DNA from: Mucilaginibacter sp.
Lineage (GTDB): Bacteria; Bacteroidota; Bacteroidia; Sphingobacteriales; Sphingobacteriaceae
Reading direction: 5' to 3'
DNA: 53,385 nt
NCBI GenBank assembly: GCA_028288125.1
Contig: JAQBOH010000019.1
Span: 1-53,385 of the forward strand
Shown here: positions 1 through 7,307 of the stretch, piece by piece
How the letters are laid out: each line of letters opens with the position of its first letter
Position numbering within the stretch: the first letter of the stretch is position 1
Program-made: the position numbers and the translations under genes
The notes under the pieces: model-generated
What the model saw: the letters and a program-made list of their open reading frames with translations, nothing else
Databases searched by the model: none
Told to the model about the DNA's origin: nothing

Positions 1-396
1 AACATAGAGTTTGTTAACCGCGCATTTCCCGGCCAGGCTGTATTGGCGGATGAAAATCACATAAAGGTTGTATTGCGCAACCTGATTAGTAATGCCATAA
101 AGTTTACGGCCGAAAACGGAAGTATCACCTTAACGACTATCATTGAAAATAATGGATTGGTAATTAGCGTAAAAGATAACGGAAAGGGAATGACGCCCGA
201 CGAAGTAACGAACTTGTTTTATATTAATACACACTTCTCCCATTCAGGTACGTCCGGCGAAAAGGGCGCCGGCATCGGCCTGCTTTTATGTAAGGAGTTA
301 GTTGAACTTAACGGAGGTAAACTCGGTGTAAAGTCGACTTTAGGCAAAGGAAGCACCTTTTACTTTAACCTTCCGCTGATAAAAGCGTACGCGTAA
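1..396 (+). CDS. Sensor histidine kinase, C-terminal ATPase domain (5' end outside window)
   Basis: The frame is open from base 1, so this is the 3' end of a longer gene; an internal TTG at 43 is not the true start. The visible 131 residues are a HATPase_c domain that binds ATP for histidine autophosphorylation. The N box (NLISNAIKFT), G1 box (DNGKGM) and G2 box (GEKGAGIGLLLCKELV) are all present and intact, ending in the usual GKGSTFYFNLP strand. No receiver or output domain follows before the TAA at 394-396, so the protein ends with the kinase core. The sensor domain, partner regulator and stimulus cannot be known from this window. Confidence 0.93.
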   Translation, partial: NIEFVNRAFPGQAVLADENHIKVVLRNLISNAIKFTAENGSITLTTIIENNGLVISVKDNGKGMTPDEVTNLFYINTHFSHSGTSGEKGAGIGLLLCKELVELNGGKLGVKSTLGKGSTFYFNLPLIKAYA

Positions 397-568
397 CGAC
401 TTTTTTTTAAGAAAAAATTAATTTTTTTTAACTATTATAAACGTATTTCAACAGGAGTTAAGTTCATAAATTCAAATTAATTAAATTTAATATCATAATT
501 AAGCAACTTATTATAACTTTAAACCGTTCTAGCTCTATACAAATATAAACTAGCAGAACTCCCAATTA

Positions 569-1648
569 ATGTCGTTTTTAAAAAATGTGCTCGAGCCGCC
601 TTCATACGGTTGGAGAGATGAAAGTGGTAATTTTACAAAGCCATGTCCCGTTCAAATTTCAAAGGAATTTTTTTCGCGATTAAATGTATTCAAGAATAAA
701 AAAAACTGGCTTTCCTTTATAAGCTGGTTCCTTGTTTTGTGCCTGGCGCCTTTTTTCGTTCTATTTATATTTAAATATTTCACTGTAACCAGGTTGATCT
801 TGGCCTTTGTTTACAGCATGATCGTTATGGGGACCCATGGTACCATCTGGCACCATCGTTACTGTACCCATCGCGCCTACCAGTTTAGCAATAAATTCTG
901 GCGGTTTATTACGCAAAACCTTACCCTTAAAATTATTCCTGAAGAGATATATGCCATTTCGCACCACGTACACCATGCGCTATCCGATCAGCCAGGCGAC
1001 CCTTATAATGCCCAGGGCGGTTTTTTATACTGTTTTTTAGCAGATGTAAATCACCAGCCTATCGCGCGCAATATGAATGAAAAGGACTATAGCAAATGCG
1101 TGAAATTAATGGATCATACCGGCGTCCATCCCAATACATATGCTCAATACAAAAAGTTTGGCTCAATCGCTAACCCGTTACGTACAATTATAGGCATCAT
1201 CCTCAACTGGGGGTTTTGGTTTACCGTGTTTTACCTCGCCGGCGGCTTTGGCCTGGTATGCGCGCTTTTCGGCGCTGCCGGCTTTTGGGCGGTTGGCGTA
1301 CGTACCTTTAACTATGAAGGCCATGGTAAAGGCCAGGATAAAAGACGTGACGGGATCGATCATAACCGGGATGATATGTCAATCAACCAGGTATGGCCGG
1401 GTATCGTAGCCGGTGAGTGGCACAATAATCATCACCTATTCCCAAAAAGCGCGCGGTCGGGATTTAAAGCTTACCAGGTTGATACAGCATGGTATTATAT
1501 AAAATTTTTAAGCCTGATAGGCGCCGTTAGCTCTTATCACGACTCGAAGAAGCAGTTTAAACTGGAATACGGCAAGGTAGCCGTTGAAAACAAAAGCATC
1601 ATACGAACAAGGCAAATATACTTATCGTCCCGCAAGCGGTTTTCGTAA
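569..1648 (+). CDS. Acyl-CoA desaturase (membrane fatty-acid desaturase)
   Basis: A 359-residue integral membrane di-iron desaturase of the stearoyl-CoA (delta-9) type, which puts a cis double bond into acyl chains. All three histidine boxes are visible: H90-x4-H95 with H101 (HGTIWHHRYCTHR), H132/H133/H135/H136 (HHVHH) and H285/H288/H289 (HNNHH). Hydrophobic segments lie at about residues 48-85 and 205-245, the usual four-helix layout. The ATG at 569 follows an AT-rich 172-base gap and has no strong Shine-Dalgarno, which is normal in Bacteroidota. It stands alone between a kinase and a small exported protein. The family is secure; regiospecificity and the acyl-CoA versus acyl-lipid substrate are not shown by sequence. 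Confidence 0.93.
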   Translation: MSFLKNVLEPPSYGWRDESGNFTKPCPVQISKEFFSRLNVFKNKKNWLSFISWFLVLCLAPFFVLFIFKYFTVTRLILAFVYSMIVMGTHGTIWHHRYCTHRAYQFSNKFWRFITQNLTLKIIPEEIYAISHHVHHALSDQPGDPYNAQGGFLYCFLADVNHQPIARNMNEKDYSKCVKLMDHTGVHPNTYAQYKKFGSIANPLRTIIGIILNWGFWFTVFYLAGGFGLVCALFGAAGFWAVGVRTFNYEGHGKGQDKRRDGIDHNRDDMSINQVWPGIVAGEWHNNHHLFPKSARSGFKAYQVDTAWYYIKFLSLIGAVSSYHDSKKQFKLEYGKVAVENKSIIRTRQIYLSSRKRFS

Positions 1649-1716
1649 GCAAGTGCCTATTACACAAACAATTATTTAGTTGGTGGGTTGTACTGTAAAT
1701 AAACGATAATTCAATT

Positions 1717-1917
1717 ATGAAAAAGTTAACCGCATTGTTATTAATGATTTGTACAATTGGCGTAACCGCATTTGCACAAACAGTTACCGAAAAGAAGGAC
1801 AAAGTAAGAAGGACTTCAACACTGCCGCAAAAAGCGCACAACCTGTTTAGTAAACACAAACACTACAGCGGTTACAAAACCAAGCACAAAAAATCAGTGG
1901 AAAAAGTTCATAATTAA
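1717..1917 (+). CDS. Small basic exported protein, function unknown
   Basis: A 66-residue protein with a clear Sec signal peptide (MKKLTALLLMICTIGVTAFA, cleavage expected after the A-F-A at 18-20), leaving a mature peptide of about 45 residues rich in Lys and His. I do not recognise a family. Support for a real gene comes from the signal peptide, the ATG after an AT-rich leader, and a good rho-independent terminator 24 bases after the stop. The high positive charge would suit binding to nucleic acid, LPS or another anionic envelope component, but that is a guess. Confidence 0.72.
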   Translation: MKKLTALLLMICTIGVTAFAQTVTEKKDKVRRTSTLPQKAHNLFSKHKHYSGYKTKHKKSVEKVHN

Positions 1918-1940
1918 CTTTAAACAGAAATAACAAAAGG

Positions 1941-1962
1941 CCCGCTCAACAGCGGGTTTTTT
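1941..1962 (+). terminator. Rho-independent terminator
   Basis: A 6-bp GC-rich stem (cccgct / agcggg) with a 4-base loop is followed directly by six T. It lies 24 bases after the stop of the small exported protein and ends that transcript. Confidence 0.88.
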
Positions 1963-2019
1963 GCTTTTACGCCTTTTTTATCCTCTTTATTCAAATAAAT
2001 TTATAATATTTAACATCTT

Positions 2020-2050
2020 ATTTCATTTACAAATGAAATTTTTACCTTAG
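2020..2050 (+). promoter_or_regulatory. Inverted repeat beside a possible -7 box, upstream of the TolB-like gene
   Basis: Perfect 9-bp arms (atttcattt at 2020-2028, aaatgaaat at 2031-2039) separated by two bases form an operator-like palindrome. Four bases downstream is taccttag (2043-2050), a partial match to the Bacteroidota -7 consensus TAnnTTTG, 30 bases before the ATG at 2081. No convincing -33 TTTG is seen. The palindrome may be a repressor or activator site; AT-rich chance is the alternative. Confidence 0.35.
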
Positions 2051-2080
2051 TGAACCAATTACTTCTAACCAATAAGCCTA

Positions 2081-3610
2081 ATGATTAAAAAAAATATTTA
2101 CGTCTTTTTTTTCATGTTCGTCGCTTTATGTTCTCAAAGAACGTTGGCCCAGGGAAATCAACCAGGAATTTTTGACGGCCATAACGATATCGGCAAAGTC
2201 AAACATAAGGGAAGCGGCGGCTACGACAGCAAATCGCAGGAATACCGTTTATCAGGCTCGGGCGGAAATGTTTGGGCTAACCACGATGAATTCCATTTTA
2301 TGTGGAAACGCATGAAAGGCGATTTTATATTGCGCGCCAATACTGCTTTTATAGGCAAAGGGGTTGAAGAGCATCGCAAAATAGGCTGGATGGTGCGTGC
2401 ATCGCTCGATTCCAATTCAAAACATGTAAGCGCCGTGGTGCATGGCGCGGGCCTAACTTCACTCCAGTATCGGAAAACAACAGCCGGCGTAACCGAAGAG
2501 AAGAAATTTGAAATGACATCGGCTGATGTCATTCAGCTTGAAAGAAGAGGCAGTACCTATACCATGTCGGTAGCCCGGAAGGGCGATCTGTTTGTTTCGC
2601 AGGAAATAAATGATATCGACCTTGGCGATGATGTATATGTAGGTTTGTTTATATGTGCGCACAACCCCAATGTTACCGAAAGCGCGGTATTTGACAACGT
2701 CAGGATAGTAACGCCTGCCCCGGCTAATTTGGTGGCATACCGGCAATACCTTGGCAGCGATATCGAGATACTTGACCTTGAAACCCAAAACAGTAAAATT
2801 ATTTATCAATCGCCCAAATCATTGCAGGCGCCAAACTGGCTTAAGGATGGCAAGCATCTGCTGTACAACAGCGACGGATTATTATACACTTTCGATCTTA
2901 AAACAAATACCCCGGCCGTTTTAAATACAGGTTTGGCCATTCATAATAACAACGACCACGTGATCTCGTTCGACGGGAAATGGCTGGCTATCAGCAGCAG
3001 TGATAAATCCGGTAACTCAATAGGTTGGGTATTGCCCGTAACCGGCGGCGAACCGCGAAGGATCAACGAGATAGGCCCGTCCTATATGCACGGCTGGTCG
3101 CCGGATGGAAAATACATCGTTTTCTGCGGGTCGCGGAATAAGGAATATGACGTTTACCGGATACCGGCAACGGGCGGCCCCGAAGTTAGGCTGACCACTG
3201 CCCCCGGGCTGGATGACGGTCCCGAATATTCGCCCGACGGCAAATACATTTATTTCAATTCCGTACGCAGCGGCCTGATGCAGGTATGGCGCATGAAGGC
3301 CGATGGCAGCGAACAAACCCAGCTTACAAATGATGACTACAACAACTGGTTTCCGCATGTTTCGCCCGACGGCAAATGGATTGAATATATTACCTTCCTG
3401 AAAAGTGAAGTCGCCCCCGGCGACCACCCTTTTTATAAACATGTTTATCTCAGGGTAATGCCTGTTGACGGCGGGCCGTCGAAAGTTGTGGCGTATTTAT
3501 ATGGCGGGCAGGGCACCATAAACACCCCTTCGTGGTCGCCTGATAGTAAACACCTGGCATTCGTAAGCAATACAAACCTGTTATTCCCAATATTTCCGAT
3601 TGGCAAGTAG
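2081..3610 (+). CDS. Exported TolB-like beta-propeller protein
   Basis: A 509-residue protein with a Sec signal peptide (about residues 1-24, ending in TLAQ). Residues about 30-210 look like a concanavalin-like sandwich of the DUF1349/LamG type (GWMVRASLD). Residues about 215-505 hold a PD40 propeller of the kind found in TolB, with blades marked by WLKDGKHLLY, SPDGKYIVF, SPDGKYIYF, SPDGKWIEY and SPDSKHLAF. Such Bacteroidota proteins are usually periplasmic or surface proteins near carbohydrate-use genes; none of the TonB-box or Pal-binding features of true TolB is evident. The next gene starts 33 bases downstream, so the two are probably co-transcribed. The ligand is unknown. Confidence 0.85.
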   Translation: MIKKNIYVFFFMFVALCSQRTLAQGNQPGIFDGHNDIGKVKHKGSGGYDSKSQEYRLSGSGGNVWANHDEFHFMWKRMKGDFILRANTAFIGKGVEEHRKIGWMVRASLDSNSKHVSAVVHGAGLTSLQYRKTTAGVTEEKKFEMTSADVIQLERRGSTYTMSVARKGDLFVSQEINDIDLGDDVYVGLFICAHNPNVTESAVFDNVRIVTPAPANLVAYRQYLGSDIEILDLETQNSKIIYQSPKSLQAPNWLKDGKHLLYNSDGLLYTFDLKTNTPAVLNTGLAIHNNNDHVISFDGKWLAISSSDKSGNSIGWVLPVTGGEPRRINEIGPSYMHGWSPDGKYIVFCGSRNKEYDVYRIPATGGPEVRLTTAPGLDDGPEYSPDGKYIYFNSVRSGLMQVWRMKADGSEQTQLTNDDYNNWFPHVSPDGKWIEYITFLKSEVAPGDHPFYKHVYLRVMPVDGGPSKVVAYLYGGQGTINTPSWSPDSKHLAFVSNTNLLFPIFPIGK

Positions 3611-3643
3611 CCCGTTGATTTAACGCTTCTTAACACACATAAA

Positions 3644-4558
3644 ATGGAAACATCCCGCAGAACATTTATCAGGAACGCCTCATTGGCGGTAGCTGGTACA
3701 GCTTTATTTTCGAACAAATTATTTGCCTCCGCAAAAAAGATTGAACGGGTTGGCATTCAGCTTTATTCAGTTCGCGATGCCATGGGAAAAGATCCGCAGG
3801 GGTCGCTTAAAAAGCTGGCCGACATGGGATATATCCATGTTGAACATGCCAATTACATCAACCGGAAATTTTATGGCTATACCGCGAAGGAGTTTAAAAA
3901 GGTATTAGCCGATCTGAGCCTGCAGATGCCAAGCGGCCATACGGTAATGACGGCGCATGATTGGGATACCGCAAAAGGTGATTTTACCGATAAATGGAAA
4001 TATACCATAGAAGACGCAGCTGAAGTAGGGCAACGCTATGTAATAAGCCCCTGGCTTGATGAAAGTTTGAGGACAGATATGAATGGTTTAAAGCGTTTTA
4101 TGGAGCAATTTAACAAATGCGGAGAGCTTTGTAAATCGCATGGAATGACGTTTGGCTACCACAACCATAATTTTGAGTTCAGTACAATGGTTGGCGATAA
4201 TAATTTATACGACTTTATACTCAAAAATACCGATCCCCATCTTGTGGCGCAGCAAATGGATATTGGCAACATGCTTGGCGCCGGCGGGATCGCCTTAGAC
4301 CTGTTGAAAAAATATCCCGGCCGTTTTGAATTAATGCATGTGAAGGACGAGATAAAAAGCACTACCGGGCACGGTATGGATGGCTACGACAGCACTATAC
4401 TTGGCCAGGGTGTTATGCCTGTAAAAGAAATTGTAAAGGCAGCAAGAAAAATAGGCGGGACATCGCAATTTATTATCGAGCAGGAATCATACCAGGGCAA
4501 AGATCCATTTGATTGTGTAAAAATTGATTTACAAATGATGAAAAAGTGGGGATTTTGA
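3644..4558 (+). CDS. Exported sugar phosphate isomerase/epimerase-like TIM-barrel protein
   Basis: A 304-residue AP-endonuclease-2/xylose-isomerase-like TIM barrel. The N-terminus has a twin-arginine signal (SRRTFIRN, then a short hydrophobic stretch to about residue 28), so it acts in the periplasm. Metal and active-site positions of the family are visible: GYHNHNFEF (about 170-178), QMDIGN (about 204), MHVKDE (about 231) and EQESY (about 279). Family members epimerise or isomerise sugars and inosose, and some act on 3-keto-sugars. It follows the TolB-like gene by 33 bases and precedes the GMC/Gfo genes. The substrate is not known; a keto-glycoside is my inference from the neighbours. Confidence 0.88.
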   Translation: METSRRTFIRNASLAVAGTALFSNKLFASAKKIERVGIQLYSVRDAMGKDPQGSLKKLADMGYIHVEHANYINRKFYGYTAKEFKKVLADLSLQMPSGHTVMTAHDWDTAKGDFTDKWKYTIEDAAEVGQRYVISPWLDESLRTDMNGLKRFMEQFNKCGELCKSHGMTFGYHNHNFEFSTMVGDNNLYDFILKNTDPHLVAQQMDIGNMLGAGGIALDLLKKYPGRFELMHVKDEIKSTTGHGMDGYDSTILGQGVMPVKEIVKAARKIGGTSQFIIEQESYQGKDPFDCVKIDLQMMKKWGF

Positions 4559-4731
4559 TGGTATAATGATAACTTACCGCCTGGTTAGCAGTTGATTGAG
4601 CCGGGTCAGCTTCATTAGGTTAAAATACTGCTATAATAATTTCTTTTAATCTGGTCAGCCATTCACATGGCCAGCTTAATCAACCTGAATAGATAACTGT
4701 TATTTATACATATTTTATTTAAATCATAAAA

Positions 4732-5349
4732 ATGAACAGGCGTACGGTCATAAAAAATTTGGCTCTGATTATCGGCGGCGCGACGCTGTTGCCTTCGTGC
4801 TTTCATCCTGACGGGTCGTCTTATATTCAGCTCAAGCATATCAACCTTAATTCCGATCAGGAAAAATTGATCGGTGATATTTCAGAAACCATTATCCCCA
4901 AAACAACTACGCCCGGCGCTAAGGATTTGAACCTGCCTGCATTTGTATTAAAAATGCTGGACGATTGCTATACAAAAAAGGATCAGCAGGCATTTTTGGC
5001 AGGACTGGGCCAGTTTAATGATATGGTTAACAAAAAGTACGGCACATCATTCAGCGATTTAAATCCTAAAGAGCGCGAAAACGTATTGACCGCATTGGAG
5101 AAAAGCACCAAACCCGCTAAAGACCCGGGCAAATCTATTAAACCTGTCCGCGATGCAGAAAAAAGTATTGAACCGCCCAAAAAGAAGCCTAACGTTCCGC
5201 CGCTGAACCTTTTTTATGGCACAATAAAACAACAAACCATCTTCGGTTATACCAACTCTCAATATTTTATGACCAAACAAGTGGTTTACGAATTGGTACC
5301 GGGCAGGTACAACGCGCATTTTCCGGTTAAAAACCTTAAGGCAGTATAA
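4732..5349 (+). CDS. Gluconate 2-dehydrogenase subunit 3 family protein (small subunit of the GMC enzyme)
   Basis: A 205-residue PF13618-type small subunit. Such proteins pair with a signal-less FAD-dependent GMC dehydrogenase and carry it through the Tat system. The N-terminus has NRRTVIK followed by a hydrophobic stretch ending in LLPSC (Cys23), so it could be both Tat-exported and lipid-anchored. The conserved core IPKTTTPGAKDLNLPAF is present near residues 60-76, and VPGRY lies near the C-terminus. Residues 124-153 are three 10-residue units starting KSxxP, a Lys/Pro-rich insert absent from the second copy at 10618. The GMC gene begins one base after the stop codon, which strongly supports a complex. 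Confidence 0.88.
   Translation: MNRRTVIKNLALIIGGATLLPSCFHPDGSSYIQLKHINLNSDQEKLIGDISETIIPKTTTPGAKDLNLPAFVLKMLDDCYTKKDQQAFLAGLGQFNDMVNKKYGTSFSDLNPKERENVLTALEKSTKPAKDPGKSIKPVRDAEKSIEPPKKKPNVPPLNLFYGTIKQQTIFGYTNSQYFMTKQVVYELVPGRYNAHFPVKNLKAV
5101..5190 (+). repeat. In-frame 30-bp tandem repeat, three units
   Basis: Units 5101-5130, 5131-5160 and 5161-5190 each encode ten residues: KSTKPAKDPG, KSIKPVRDAE and KSIEPPKKKP. They are degenerate at DNA level, so this is an old expansion kept in frame. It adds a charged, flexible linker to the small subunit. Confidence 0.75.
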
Positions 5350-5350
5350 C

Positions 5351-7066
5351 ATGGCTAACTTAAATATCGACAGCGTTAAAGAACGCACATTTGATGCTAT
5401 TGTAATAGGATCGGGTATGAGTGGCGGCTGGGCTGCCAAAGAGCTTACCGGGAAAGGCCTGAAAACCTTAATGCTTGAACGCGGGCGCGACGTGAAGCAC
5501 ATAAAAGATTATCCAACTACAAACATGTATCCCTGGGAGTTTGAGCACAAGGGTGTGCTGCCTATGGACGTGCAGGAAGCAAACCCGATTATTAACCGGT
5601 GTTATGCCTTCCGCGAGGATGCCGAACATTTTTTTGTGAAAGATCACGAACATCCATACGTACAGGAAAAGCCTTTTGACTGGATACGCGGCTACCAGGT
5701 TGGCGGTAAATCGCTGATGTGGGCAAGGCAAACGCAGCGGTGGAGCAATTTTGATTTTGAAGGTCCCGCTCGCGATGGTTTCGCTGTAGACTGGCCTATC
5801 CGTTATAAAGATATAGATCCATGGTATAGCTATGTTGAAAAATTTGCCGGTATAGCAGGCAACAGGGACGGCATCCCCGAACTGCCTGATGGCGAGTTTT
5901 TACCTGCCTATCCGTTAAATGATGTTGAGGAATATTTTAGCAGGCACGTTAAAAGCAACTACCAAAACAGGTATGTGATTAGCGCGCGGTGCGCCCACTT
6001 GTCAAAACCGAACCAGGTACACATCGACCAGGGCCGCACGCAATGTCAAAACCGCGTATTGTGCCAGCGTGGCTGTCCCTTTGGCGGTTATTTCAGCGCT
6101 AATGCGTCCACTATTCCGTGGGCGTTAAAATCGGGCAACCTAACGCTGAGGCCGTTTTCCGTAGTCCAGTCTATTATCTATGATGATAAGTTAGGTAAGG
6201 CCACTGGCGTGCGCGTCGTCGATTCAAAAACAAAAGAAACGACCGACTATTTTGCACGCGTCATTTTTGTAAACGCGGCAGCTTTAAATACAAACCTGGT
6301 TTTATTAAACTCAACGTCAAGCCGGTTTCCGAATGGCCTTGGCAATGACAGCGGAGTTCTGGGTAAATATTTCGCCTTCCATAATTATTCGGCCCATATC
6401 AGCGCGGAATACGATGGCTTCAAGGAGTGGACGACCGATGGGCGAAACCCGGCCGGCGGCGGGTATATACCGCGTTTCAGGAACGTGTATAAACAGGAAA
6501 CCGATTTTCTTCGCGGCTATGCCTCCGGTTTTAGCGCCTACAGGTCTCGTCAGCATAAATACGACGGCGTTGGCGCCAATCTCAAAGAAAATATGGTAAA
6601 GGGCGATTTGGGCCCCTGGCACGTTGGCTCGCACATGATGGGCGAGACGATCCCGAAGGAAAGTAATTATGTAAAACTGGATGCAGGCAAAAAGGATGAA
6701 TGGGGCGTGCCGCTGCTAAGTATAAATGTTGATTATGATGATAACGATGAAAAAATGAAGAAGGATTATATTGAGCAGCTTACCGAAATGTTTACCTCGG
6801 CAGGCTTTACCAATATCAAACCATCCTCTAATCACCAGGCGCCCGGGCTCGACATACACGAAATGGGCGGCGCACGTATGGGGAACGATCCTAAAACGTC
6901 CATCTTAAATAAATGGAACCAGGTGCATGCGTGTAAAAATGTTTTTGTAACCGACGGTGCTTGTATGACCTCAACTTCATGCCAAAACCCGTCCCTTACT
7001 TATATGGCTTTAACCGCGCGGGCGGCAGACTACGCCGTTGGTGAAATGAAGAAGGGAAATGTTTAA
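5351..7066 (+). CDS. GMC family FAD-dependent oxidoreductase (first copy), probable sugar dehydrogenase
   Basis: A 571-residue GMC flavoenzyme with no signal peptide. The FAD-binding dinucleotide fold starts at about residue 14 (VIGSGMSGGWAAKEL), the GMC signature follows (GGKSLMWARQ), and the C-terminal active-site region has His503 in HEMGGARMG and the motif CQNPSLTY. Cysteines 232, 238 and 242 form CX5CX3C before PFGG, at the place where FAD glucose/gluconate-type dehydrogenases have a Cys-rich loop that can hold a [3Fe-4S] cluster. Adjacent to its small subunit (one base apart). Expected role: oxidise a sugar or glycoside in the periplasm and pass electrons to cytochrome c. Glucoside 3-dehydrogenase activity is an inference from gene context. 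Confidence 0.9.
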   Translation: MANLNIDSVKERTFDAIVIGSGMSGGWAAKELTGKGLKTLMLERGRDVKHIKDYPTTNMYPWEFEHKGVLPMDVQEANPIINRCYAFREDAEHFFVKDHEHPYVQEKPFDWIRGYQVGGKSLMWARQTQRWSNFDFEGPARDGFAVDWPIRYKDIDPWYSYVEKFAGIAGNRDGIPELPDGEFLPAYPLNDVEEYFSRHVKSNYQNRYVISARCAHLSKPNQVHIDQGRTQCQNRVLCQRGCPFGGYFSANASTIPWALKSGNLTLRPFSVVQSIIYDDKLGKATGVRVVDSKTKETTDYFARVIFVNAAALNTNLVLLNSTSSRFPNGLGNDSGVLGKYFAFHNYSAHISAEYDGFKEWTTDGRNPAGGGYIPRFRNVYKQETDFLRGYASGFSAYRSRQHKYDGVGANLKENMVKGDLGPWHVGSHMMGETIPKESNYVKLDAGKKDEWGVPLLSINVDYDDNDEKMKKDYIEQLTEMFTSAGFTNIKPSSNHQAPGLDIHEMGGARMGNDPKTSILNKWNQVHACKNVFVTDGACMTSTSCQNPSLTYMALTARAADYAVGEMKKGNV

Positions 7067-7084
7067 TTCAGCGAGTGAAGTTAA

Positions 7085-7121
7085 AGTTCTCTCGTTTGGA
7101 GAGGAGTTTAGGGGAGGCTTT
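7085..7121 (+). repeat. Short intergenic repeat, copy A
   Basis: Sequence built around tctctcgtttggagaggag followed by tttaggggaggctt. It matches copy B at 9013-9046 with scattered changes. Both copies sit just after a GMC gene (19 and 26 bases after the stops), which suggests gene and repeat were duplicated together. The ctct/gaga arms can form a short hairpin. Confidence 0.6.
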
Positions 7122-7203
7122 TAGCAACACGGAGGTCAATTTTCAGGTTGAAATGCTTATACAAAACTGTCATAAAACTTCTTTACCGTGCTTTAAACCG
7201 CTT

Positions 7204-7224
7204 ATTGTGTTAAAAAAACACAAT
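7204..7224 (+). terminator. Hairpin, possible weak terminator after the first GMC gene
   Basis: Perfect 8-bp arms (attgtgtt / aacacaat) with a five-A loop. The stem is AT-rich and the tail only partly T-rich, so termination would be weak. It separates the first GMC operon from the promoter-like sequence at 7230-7260. Confidence 0.35.
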
Positions 7225-7225
7225 G

Positions 7226-7260
7226 ATTATTTGTTCAGTAATTATTTGTTCATACATTAG
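7226..7260 (+). promoter_or_regulatory. Candidate promoter with a direct repeat, upstream of the second GMC gene
   Basis: A direct repeat attatttgttca occurs at 7226-7237 and 7241-7252 (15-base period). TTTG at 7230-7233 is 19 bases from tacattag at 7253-7260, which resembles the Bacteroidota -33/-7 promoter (TTTG, about 19 bases, TAnnTTTG) and lies 48 bases before the ATG at 7308. The same TACnTTAG form appears at 2043-2050. Transcription factor binding to the direct repeat is possible but unproven. Confidence 0.4.
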
Positions 7261-7307
7261 TCGGACTAACCGATTAACGATTTATTTAACCTCTTATTAA
7301 TTAATAT

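Noticed and set aside
4650..4690. Hairpin gccat/atggc as terminator after the TIM-barrel gene
   Set aside because: Stem of only five pairs with no T tail.
7075..7260. 61-codon open frame between the GMC genes
   Set aside because: It runs across the short repeat and the hairpin, has no recognisable domain or signal, and ends in the promoter-like region. Treated as non-coding.
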